Source of the DNA: Nemophila menziesii
Taxonomy: Eukaryota; Streptophyta; Magnoliopsida; Boraginales; Hydrophyllaceae
Direction: 5' to 3'
Length of the DNA: 64,000 bases
Assembly: GCA_029959085.1 (NCBI GenBank)
Contig: JARWIR010000007.1
Span: 42,645,137 to 42,709,136, forward strand
Numbering within the stretch: position 1 is the first letter of the stretch; every line of letters begins with the position of its first letter. Under the pieces are notes generated by a model. That model was not told the DNA's origin, made no database searches, and saw only the letters and a list, made by a program, of their open reading frames with translations. Positions 10,780-20,829 of this stretch are shown here, piece by piece. A program made the position numbers and the translations under genes.

Positions 10780-13700
10780 GCAATACAAATATGTTAACTA
10801 GTAGTAAAGCTAATTATCAAATACTTCTCTCGTGTCCGTCTCCATCAAATCTGTAGAAGAACAAATTAACGAGCAATCAGAAACTAAACTACATCTGATG
10901 TTTTTTGTTTCTTTCCATGTAACTTTGCCGTTGTATGTCTGCTAAAATCTTCATATATGGATATATTCTTGCACAATTCTTTTTCCTAGATGCCACTAGT
11001 TTCGGTCTAAATTACTGCCTAAAAAATAACATATTTGAGCATGTTATATTTCTTTGATATATTTAATGGGGGTGCCTAGTTCTTTGCTAATTAAGTGCGC
11101 CTATCCCTAAAGTTCGAGCACTCAATTGTCAACTCGCCACTGGAAAGTACCTAGAATGATCGAATGTGAAAACCAAAAAACAAAATTAAGTTTAATACCA
11201 TATATTGAAGCGACCCTAGTCAAGATCGGCCAATGGGACTCTTTTAGACCCACGTGAAAAGTATATATTGTATAAACTAATGGGGAAATACTATAAGACT
11301 TCTTTGTCTTTTACCTAGTTACAAGCCAAGTAGAAAAAGTATAAAAACAAAAATAACCTTAAGTTCTTTTTCTTACAAGTGAAGAGTGATATTCAAATAA
11401 AAAAATATAGGAGTTTTGTTTTAGTTCTCTCATATGCTATACGGGAATCTCTCTCCTCTCTTCACACTCAGGTATCACAGGTATCACAAGCCGTCTCCTG
11501 GACAAGAAAACCACTATCCACCATCAATACAGCTTGATGAAGAACTCAAATTAAGGTAAAAAATGAATTATTTTTAACCTAATCTCATCACTTTTACACA
11601 ATTTTTAAAATATCTGATTATATTTTTTCTAGAAATCCTAGAATGGCCATTATAAGATAGTTGGAAGGCTTTTACTGTATGAGTACTAACATAACCCAAC
11701 CAAAAGTCATTTTACCCACCAAAAATGGGTATATACCGTCATGAACATCTGCCTTATAGTTTTCAGGTTTTTTCTTGCTCTACAATTTAAAAATTGTGTT
11801 TCCTTTGGGATTATTTCTACATTGGGGTAATTGATTTCTTCATAGGTTATTAGATGCTTTATACTATTCATAAAGAATTACTTTTCATATCTGATTAAGA
11901 ATAGTTCTTTCAATCTGCTCGTTGGTATGATTTATGAATATCTAGTTCTTAGATTTCTTGTAGTCACAAGTATAGAAATAATTTTGACCTTTTTTTATTT
12001 ATGAACTTGTATTAATTTATCGATTGTTAAATTATATTGATATTCAATATGTGAGGTATCTCAAGAGAGTAGTTGCAAAAGGAAAGTTCAATCTGGACGG
12101 ATATTTTTGAATTTTCAAACTCAAACGTAGTTCATTATAGATTTTCACTGTTCCATAAGTTCTCAACGGTAAATAATCCATCTTAAAAATTTATTTTCTT
12201 ATTGCACTTCTAATTCTCTGTAAAATAATTACTTCAACAAATTTACAGAATTAAAATGGTAGGATTTGTTGTTATATATTAAAAGTTTCAACATTATAAG
12301 GAAAATGGGATAACGAATCCTACCATTCTAGTTATGTTCTTGAAAAAATATATGACCATGTGTCAAATTTTTGTCACTTATAAGGTTTGAAACAAATTAT
12401 TGGATTTATTCTTCTTTTTAGACATATATAGTATAAGAGAAAGAATTATGAATTGACATATATAGCATAAAATGCACACTCTTCTATATAAAAAAAATTA
12501 TCAAGGGTTCTATCAGAGGAAATAAGGCCACATTAGACAATAATTTCCAAAGTTATGACAGGAAACCTATTTTCATGACTTTAAATTCATTGGAAATTGA
12601 GGCCCTTCAGAAAATGATTCAAGGTTGTGTTTCCAAAATTCGATGAGCAGAGTAATACTACTAGTTACCTTATTTATATGTTTTTTACTTGTATATAGAA
12701 ATTTAGACACCATCCTGTAGTTGATGATGGTGAAGTTATAGCAATGTTGGATATTACAAAATGTTTTTATGATGCTATATCAAGAAGTGAGAAATCTTCT
12801 GAATATGGCAGTGTCATTGCATCAGCGGTTAAGGGTTAGAAAGGCATTGGCAGAAAAAGTTTGGGTAGTCTACTTATTTATAGTTACTTCCTATTAAATG
12901 ACAATATTTACAATTGCCAGAACATTAATATTTTCATATTCTATTTTTAGATCCTCCTGTACTCATTGAAACACTAAGAAAGAACATGCATTTCATGATA
13001 TTCCAAGTCCAAGATGGGTACATAAACCCCTCATAAATATGGGTACGTACCCTAGATGTGATTATGGTACATACCAATTATGGTAGCAACACTTGAGGTG
13101 AATTAGTAATTGGGTCAGTAGCACAATTCGGTTGCTATCTTGTAAATTTACTTAATGATAGACAATAGATAGTTATTTCATTTATAAAAATAATTTCAAT
13201 TTTTTTCTCAAACGCTTTCGTGTTTCTGTAACTAACTAAATAATTATCCCATATTATTAAGTTCAATTTTTAACGAACCTGAAAATAATGTTTTATCGTT
13301 AGATGGAGGGATAAATCTTTGTTAAATAAATGGCTCTATAGTTAAATGAATCCTTGTTAGTTGGAGGGATTTGGAACTGTAAATGTTGTTATTCTCTTCT
13401 CTTTCATCGGATCATCTATCAGAGTCAATTTATTTATCCTCGGGCATTATACAACACAGTCAACTTCTTACTTCGAGCTTCAATTTTTCGAGGTACTTTT
13501 TCTTTCCAGATTTTCTTATTCTTTTAATTTTATTTTAATCTTGTTTACAATAATTAAGTTTTTCATATCCAGTACGAAGGACTCGATCATTTAATCAGGA
13601 GGCTATCACTTCCAAGAATGTGTCACGTCTATTGGTGCCTAATCAGTCGGGCAAGCTTATAATGGATGCATCTTCTTCAGTTTTTAGGTATAATCATTCT

Positions 13701-15305
13701 TCTTTTGAAGAAGATAATTATTCTTATTTTAGAGATTAAGTGATTTTATTTCGGATGGAAGTAGATATTTCCCTCTCCAAGAAAAACGATGAATTCATCT
13801 TATACTAGTAGCGATCCGCTTATAAATCGAATTATTGATGTGTATATTACATAATGTGTCTAAAGAGAGTTGTTTGAAGCCCCATCCAAACCTATGTCTT
13901 ACAAGGCCTAATGTCGCTCTTATAATCTTAGATTTGTTAAGTTTCCAAAGGTTCTCCATCATAGGGACATCGATAATGTGTTCGAGATTCATCACCCATC
14001 TTCGACGAAACAGACTTGCTGACCCTTCTAGGGTAAAATCGTTGTATATTTAAGGAGTTTGGTTATAGGATTGAGGCTTCTATTTGGTCTTTTATACTTA
14101 ATTATTCCAAAATTATAATATTTTTCCTAAGCCAACTCGTCGTAAATTCTCGGGATACGATAATATGTGTTTATACTAGGTGGTGTAATATATTAGATTG
14201 CATTTCCTTGATTGATTGTTGCGGGGACTTTATATACTAGCCAAATATCGAGGGAGAAAGAAATGGTGGTATCAACTATACCCTCTTAACCAAAAAGCTA
14301 CTCGTTGAATAAAATATTTTTTATGTAGCCATAAAGTATGGCACAACAATTAGGTGTGTCTTAGGTTAGGAAAGGGTGATTCGCAGTCTGTAAGCCTAAC
14401 TTAAGGAGTTGCAGTTCATGACTGTTTCGGTCCCGATAAAAACCTTGAGGATCAAAAAGACAATTGGGAGAATGTGAACATGATAAAGGGAAAAAGTTCA
14501 GGCCTAGAATTTTGGGAGAGAATGGACTTAATTTCTACAAGTCCTATTCGAAATGATAAATAACTTGTCTATTTATGACGTTGGCTTGTATCTGACCTAT
14601 CTCCGTACTGGGAGATCAGGCTAGGATTTCAAAGGTAAAAGAAAAGGTCTTTCGCATAATTGATCCTTGAGTATAAATTTCTTGTATATGTGTCTATATA
14701 TGTATAAGAGTTGGATACATGCTAAAGGTGTTTCTCCAATTTTTCTTGACCCAAAGGTGTATTGCCCGAGCCAAATAAGATGGTTGATTTTTCTTCCTTA
14801 AGTGGGGTATTTGAATTGGAGGGGGGAGATTTATTCAGAGATTCGTCCCACGTGTTTATTCATCATATACCATCTTTCTATGGCTCATTGTCACTTCACC
14901 TTTTTTAGGAATTATGTTCTCTCAGAAAGATATCCTTCATCGATTAAGTGGTTGAGGTTCTTGGGAGAATGTCACAAGATATACCTTAATTTCCCCAACT
15001 CATGTGACCACTTATGTATCTCATTTCTAGAAACGCAACGTGAGTACCCAAACATATAATTTGGGAAAAAGAAAAGGATTAAAAGTAATGAGGGAACATC
15101 GTCAAGGTCATCAATGATACGAACGTCAAGGTGAAAGTGATTGGTTTCTATGTCCCTTCCTACCCTCGTCTGAACTATATCAGCTGTCATTATTTTCATC
15201 CTTTGGTGTTTAAATTGTTACGTAGTCGGGGAAATTTCCTATCAAATATGATATCATTATCAGAGTTAATGAATTCGCAAATCATATTTGATGATGAATT
15301 GTGGG
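10780..15305. repeat. Block Y, copy 2 (longest copy)
   Basis: About 4.5 kb, repeated at 20,830-25,045 (nearly complete), at 1-890 (5' part) and at 30,287-31,388 (3' part). Landmarks are a 5'UTR-like segment ending AAATTAAGGTAAAA near 11,560, CBS-domain exons at 12.5-13.0 kb, an open segment at 13,361-13,594, and a 3' part around 14,240-15,300 with the 'cacaacaattaggtgtgt' segment. Short open frames on both strands at 13,795-14,053 and 14,972-15,199 recur in the copies but match nothing I recognise. I do not call them genes. Confidence 0.85.
12500..13030 (+). pseudogene. CBS-domain (CBSCBSPB-type) gene fragment, copy 1
   Basis: Exon-like pieces resemble plant proteins with paired CBS domains plus a PB1 domain; CBS domains bind adenosyl ligands and regulate partner proteins. 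The first piece encodes RKPIFMTLNSLEIEALQKM and ends near 12,623. The second starts at 12,699 after an AG and encodes FRHHPVVDDGEVIAMLDITK followed by CFYDAISRSEKSSEYGS, the classic second half of a CBS domain. It then meets an in-frame TAG after VIASAVKG. The third, from 12,951 after TTTTTAG, encodes PPVLIETLRKNM, matching the 'IETLRERM' linker of the family. Later CBS repeats and PB1 are not found. The exon order and introns of the parent are kept. It is broken, and sits inside block Y. Confidence 0.85.
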
Positions 15306-15378
15306 AAAAAATTGGAAGAGTTTTGAGAGAATAGTTGAGAAATTGTAAAATAATGGTGTTTGAGTATCCCAATTCGCA

Positions 15379-15744
15379 ACTTGTTGTAATAAATACGCCA
15401 CCATTAATCGCGACTACACGGGTAGTCGCCAAAGACTCAAAAGTAGTCGTTAGTAATGCCTTCTAACGACTACATGAAGTAGTCATTAAAAAAATCCATC
15501 ACTAGCGACTACTCAATGGCGGTGGAAAACTAATTAAAAAATTAAAAAAACACTAGCGACTACGTACGTTTTTTAACGACTACATCATGTAGTCGTTAAA
15601 GACAAAAATTACTAACGACTACAATGTAGTCGAGAAACGGGTCAGGTAGTCGTTAAAGAGAAGTAGTCGCTAATGGATTTTGTCTTTAGCGACATCACGT
15701 AGTCGCGAGAAATTTGGTCGCTAGAGATTTGCGTTGTAGTAGTG
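15379..15744 (-). mobile_element. Small non-autonomous CACTA element
   Basis: The right end read inward starts CACTACTACAACGCAAATC, the hallmark terminal repeat of CACTA (CMC/EnSpm) transposons. The interior carries about 14 short subterminal repeats of the form GCGACTAC or GTAGTCG in both orientations, the typical landing sites for the element's own protein. The left arm from about 15,406 mirrors the right arm (TCGCGACTAC, then AAAGAC), but its extreme end near 15,379 is degenerate, so the left boundary is approximate. No transposase is encoded. It interrupts the array at the end of block Y copy 2. Confidence 0.8.
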
Positions 15745-16250
15745 GTATTGGATTGCCCTAATTTTTTAAGACTACTCAGGAGAGAGGATTCAAAAGATAA
15801 AAAGTTAATATTCATTAAATTGAATTAGTCTCAGGGTATTCAATTAAATTTACATAACCAGGATATGGTTAGAAATTTTATTTCATTTTCTAGGATAGTT
15901 GGTCTTTGAAAAGAAAGAAAATATACCTTAGTTGATTGATAATTAGACCTTAGAAAAGGGTAAATAAGGAAGTTTAACCTCGTTTATTGAGTAATTTAAT
16001 CCCTTTTAATATTTTGTCATAACTAATCCTAATTAAAATAGAGCAAACTATTTTTTTTTAGTCTGAAGTATATATGCACTATTAAAATAATGAGAAAAGA
16101 AAAATCTAAAATAAAATAATAAAATTAACATACAAATATCTTTTCTTTTTTATAATTTAGAATAATGGATTCAAAGCAAGTTCCTCTAATCACTATAGCA
16201 ATTATCAAATCTTAAAACATTTTATTTTTCATTAAAAAACTCAAATCATA
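15745..16250. other. Intergenic, AT-rich
   Basis: AT-rich sequence between the CACTA element and the exon-like islands. Nothing recognisable was seen. Confidence 0.5.
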
Positions 16251-16259
16251 GTCTAAGTC

Positions 16260-17860
16260 CTTTTTCCCATGATCCTCTCTTGCAAGTTGGATATCCTTGC
16301 ACATGAAGCTTCTCATCTGTACAATGAAACAGAAAAAATAAGTGATGAGATTGATAAAACTACAAATATTTATATTGGAATGAAGATATTCCAGATAAAT
16401 TTTTTACCAAAAAGAGGATAGTACAACTCAAAAAGGCTATATTGATTCAACTAAGGGAGAGCATTAAATCATTTACCTTCTTAAACTACAGTTACATTAA
16501 ATTATTATCTCCTTCAAGGGAAATCTGTATTTGTAAGTAATTTCTTCACAGGCAGATATATGTCGCTTCACAAATAAGAAAATCTTTTTTTGGACCCTCA
16601 ACCCTATTAACTTTTAGCCTGCAAAAAAAAAGTATTACAAATTAGCATTATATTTTCTTCTAAAAACAATACAGAAAACATAAGTTACCTCATAAGAATG
16701 ATTACTGTATCTGGTGATTCCACTTGTAGCATCAACCTGCAGATAAAATATAAGTACTTATACCATCAAATTACAAAGTAAAAGTAATATTTATCACTTA
16801 TTCAGTTGTAGCACTTACCACATAATCCAGTAAGCTCAAATGTCAAATTCTACACTCTTTTCAGTCTTGTTCGTTGTTAGCATCAATGAATGCTTTCATC
16901 CGCTCCAATTGGCGTTTGGGTCGCTTAGATGCATAGAAGTACGTTATGAGCTGGGAGAAAAATATAAAATTTAGCATTCTCTCTTTAACTCCATATCCGA
17001 AATTTCAATCATTCTAGTGAAGATCCGAGTTGAACAAGAAAACACTTGTAGAAATCATGATAAGTAAGAGGATTATAAGGAAACTAAAAGAAGACTAGTT
17101 TTAAAAAGATTAAAAGTTACACCCCCCCCCCCCCCCCTTGCCTAAATTGTCAGCTTGCAAATTTGACTAATCATTGAACATTTTTTCTCATTTATGAAAA
17201 GTGAAGGTGCAATGATACTATGACATATATAGCCAAAAAGTTTCCAACCAAAATTCTAAATATAAATAATAAAAAAATATGTTTCTAATCAAGTGCAATT
17301 TCATGAAACTAAATTTTTTTGGTCAGATCAGCTAAAGTACCATCCCCAAAGTTCATTAAACTAATCTACATCGAAATACAGTAAGGCTAGAAGAAAAATT
17401 AAAAGTAACACAAATTACTTTTATTTTATGTATTTTTTCCTTCTATGCACGAGAAATTTTTGTTAACAAGTAATGAAAAAGCAAGCAATTATTTTTAGTA
17501 GAATTAAATAAATAAGTTATACAAACAGAACAACCGAAGATCAATGCTAATAATATATAAATTACGATAATAAACGAAACCTGACCATCGAATCTTTAAT
17601 TGAAATGCAATGTCCAACATCAGAGATGCAACCAAATATATAATTGCACCGTGAAGATCGGATCCGGAAGGCAATAGTGGAGGATAACACATAATTGCTA
17701 ATGTGTACAACCTTTGAGGAACGAAATTGCTAATGTGAGAGTATGAGTATAATTTGTATATGTATTGTATACGGCGCAGGGAGAAAAAATAGGATTTGAT
17801 AGTAGAATGGAGATAAATGATGGGTAAAACACTTATATTATATAGGTATCACACCTCTTT
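16260..17860 (-). pseudogene. Unidentified minus-strand exon-like islands
   Basis: Several short open islands on the minus strand have plausible splice borders. Around 16,740-16,690 a segment after CTGCAG encodes VDATSGITRYSNHSYE and is followed by GTAACTT. Around 16,950-16,865 a segment encodes YASKRPKRQLERMKAFIDAN and soon ends in TGA. Around 16,315-16,260 a segment encodes SFMCKDIQLARED, which recalls the KDIQLARR end of histone H3. At 17,710-17,504 an open frame contains a hydrophobic stretch (GAIIYLVASLMLDIAF). I cannot join these into one protein or name it. They may be one decayed gene, several captured fragments or chance. A run of 18 C lies at about 17,122-17,139. Confidence 0.3.
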
Positions 17861-18672
17861 AATTTTTAATTTAAAGCCATTTATAATTAATTATTTAATT
17901 TCTCCTATAAAATAATGGTAATTTACTAAAATATAATGTTTTAAATATAGTATTCCTTCTATCCAATTTTATTTGTTCAGTTTTTTTTAAATAAATGTGT
18001 TGAATACCAAAACATTTGTTTTCTACTTTTTCCAATATTACTCTTAATTAAATAATAGATATATATTAATTAAAAACAATTGAGCAAAGAGGAAAAGTAT
18101 TAATTGTTTTTTTTAATCTTTATGCACCAAAAAGGTAGATAAAATATCCATTTAAAATGTCCTAAATATATTATCCATTTAAAATTTCAAGACACTTTAT
18201 TTTAACCTGGAAAAAAACCAGTTGGGTTTACACATTGCTGGAAAAATGGCCTTAAACAAACAAATTATGGACAATGGTTATATACCTAAATGATTTCACT
18301 TGTAAAAGAGTAAAGTTTACACCTATTATATAAATTATATATGGGTATATACCTATCACCGAATCATACCAGTACTAGAAATTGACTTATACCCACTCAA
18401 ATGGAAAGAGGGGTAACAAAGTAAAATTACAACCCATTTCAAACTTGAATGTCACAACTATGTCTTTTAATGAACAAAAAACTAACTAGGCCTTAAAAAT
18501 AATGTTTTGAGATTTTAGTCCTATATAAGTATATTCCTTATATATGATTTACAAATAAAAAATCATATTTTTATAAAGGACTTTTTTTTATTTTATTTCC
18601 TAACTAAATTTGGATTTATAATTTTATCATGACATATGTTATTAAATTAAAATTAGACCATATTTTAGTGAA
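17861..18672. other. Intergenic, AT-rich
   Basis: AT-rich sequence. The stretch from 17,950 (TTCCTTCTATCCAATTTTAT) looks like one end of a Stowaway-like MITE, but no convincing second end was found. No gene seen. Confidence 0.4.
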
Positions 18673-18681
18673 ATAACTATA

Positions 18682-20058
18682 GAGCAAATACACTCGTTGT
18701 CCCGTGTAGTTTTTCCAAATCGACATCTTACTCCCTCGATCGTATAGTATCCCCTAACTTTGGTTTTTGTGACTCGTTACCCCTTGATGACAGATTCCGC
18801 CCATTTCCTCTTTTAAGTGTTCATGTGCAAAGCATGTGCGATTTTCTAATCATTTTTATTATTAAAATACACTTTAAATCGTTTGAAAACAAAAAAATTA
18901 AACTCTTATTTTATTAAAAAAATATTTTATTCAATATTTTTTGTTGACCGTCTTCTCACACTCACATTCAAACAATAGACAAAAAAGAAATCTCTTCAAA
19001 CTCAGGTCTCACCGAATTCCTACCACTAGGAGCCAAGCTCCGACCACCAAAGTCCAACTTCACACTCTCTTACACAAGAAAACCGCCGCCACTTAGAGAC
19101 CATTCTCCACCATTATCATTAACCCGTCTTGGCTACGCCATCAATAATCAAAGAACCCAAATTAAGGTAAAATTGGGTGGTTGTTGCAGCAAATCAAACG
19201 ATACCCACCACTGAGCTTTCGCTAATGGTCATACCAAACCATCATATTAAACTAAAATAACGTGTGATAGCAAGCCTATCAAAATACAAGTAAAATATCT
19301 AAATGTGATAGAAAGCCATTAAGTCATTAAAAGACGCTTCTAGAATATTCAATCTTGAACTTGAAGATAAAATTGAAGTTCATAGAAATGTGAGTTCTAG
19401 TGCAACACCAAATGAAAATCCTTCAATAGCCGCTACCAAAGTTTTTCTTGCAACTGAACGAATAAAAAAGAATACGGAAGTGAATACTGTGATTCTCGAG
19501 AAATTTATTAATATTTGATATGATAGGCGCATCTCGAGATAAATACCTTCTAATGTATCATTTATAAATTCTATAGAAAAGAAGCCCAATTATCTATGTA
19601 GAGTATTATATATTTCTTTAAACCACCGGTTGTTCATGGCGTAGCCAAGAAGGGTTGATGATGATGGTGGAGAATGGTCTCTGAGTGGCGGCGGTTTTCT
19701 TGTGCAAGAGACTGTGAAGTTGGACTTCGGTGGTCGGACTTCGATGAGACCTGAGTGTGAAGAGGTTTCTTTTTTGTTTTTTGTTCAAATGTGAGTGTGA
19801 AGAAGAACGGTCAACAAAAAATATTTAATAAAATATTTATTAATAGTTTAATTTTTTTTGTTTTTTAATGATAAAAAAATTAAAAAACTGCACATGCGTC
19901 GCACATGACCACTTAATAGAAAAAAATGGACGGAATCAGTTATCACGTGATAACGAGTCACAAAAACAAAAGTTAGGAGATAAATTTACACTTTATACTG
20001 TCGAGGAGGTAAGCTATCAATACGGTTAAAGTACAGGGGGCAGCGAGTGTATTCACTC
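18682..20058. mobile_element. Non-autonomous Mutator-like element with long TIRs
   Basis: A 1,377-base element bounded by inverted repeats of about 450 bases: the left arm (18,682 to about 19,150) matches the reverse complement of the right arm (about 19,625-20,058). The ends are GAGCAAATACACTCGTTGTC and GAGTGAATACACTCGCTGCC. It is flanked by 9-bp direct repeats with one mismatch, ATAACTATA (18,673-18,681) and ATAATTATA (20,059-20,067), which is the target size of Mutator transposases. The roughly 475-base core carries no transposase. It includes a short open stretch (SSSATPNENPSIAATKVFLA, near 19,395-19,455) that could be captured sequence. The inner TIR resembles a gene leader ending AAATTAAG|GTAAAA. 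Confidence 0.88.
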
Positions 20059-20067
20059 ATAATTATA

Positions 20068-20828
20068 TAGAGTTAATAATTTTTAAATTATGAAAAATCA
20101 CCCAAAAAATTTTAGGTTTTAAAACATAATTTTAGTAAATTTTACCATAATTCATCATATAATCTATAATTTAGTTTTTACATAGAATAAACTACCAGTA
20201 ATTAGTTACGTTAAATTTAAACATTACTTAAACTCTATTGAACACAATATCTCATACCTTACTTCTCTCTCTTTCTCATTGTTGATCACAACTCGAACAC
20301 ATCTTTCTTCTTCTCACTATCGAAACTTTCAAATATCCATCAAAAAAATTCTCGTCATTGAAACCCAATCTTCTTGTAGTTGATTCTTTCTCGCTATTTA
20401 AACTTCTCGCAACTGATTTCTTCTCTCCCACGTTATAAAAATTTCTCGCAATTGAGTTCATGCTTATCATCTATAATAAATCCTTCTCGCAACCTATTGA
20501 TTATCTTAACTTTTAAGTAGTCTTCTCTTATCTTTTCACCAATTATTTTTTATTTTTTGAATTTCAATTCATTACCTTTAATTTTGATTATTTTTGTTTT
20601 CATGTTAATATAAGTATCATGCTTCAACTATATTGATTGAACTTCAACTTTCATGATTGAACAACTTTTCAGGTTATGTTCTCCTGATCAATTTATAGTA
20701 TTGATTGATTATTTTCTCTTGATCAACTTTTGTCTTTTTTAAATTAAAAATTGTTTTGATTATGTGTTTTTTTGTTGCAATTTTGTTATTATTGTAACAT
20801 TTAGTTGTTAATTTGTTTTAATTTGATT
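20068..20828. other. Intergenic, AT-rich
   Basis: AT-rich sequence with pyrimidine-rich stretches (20,250-20,530) containing repeated TTCTCGCAA-like words. A 64-codon minus-strand open frame lies here without any family resemblance. No gene is supported. Confidence 0.4.
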
Positions 20829-20829
20829 A

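Noticed and set aside
13795..14053. Overlapping frames on both strands in block Y
   Set aside because: Both strands cannot be judged coding. The equivalent in copy 3 has a deletion of about 20 bases and no recognisable domain.
17122..17139. Run of 18 C
   Set aside because: Simple homopolymer; length may even be unreliable. No biological claim is warranted.
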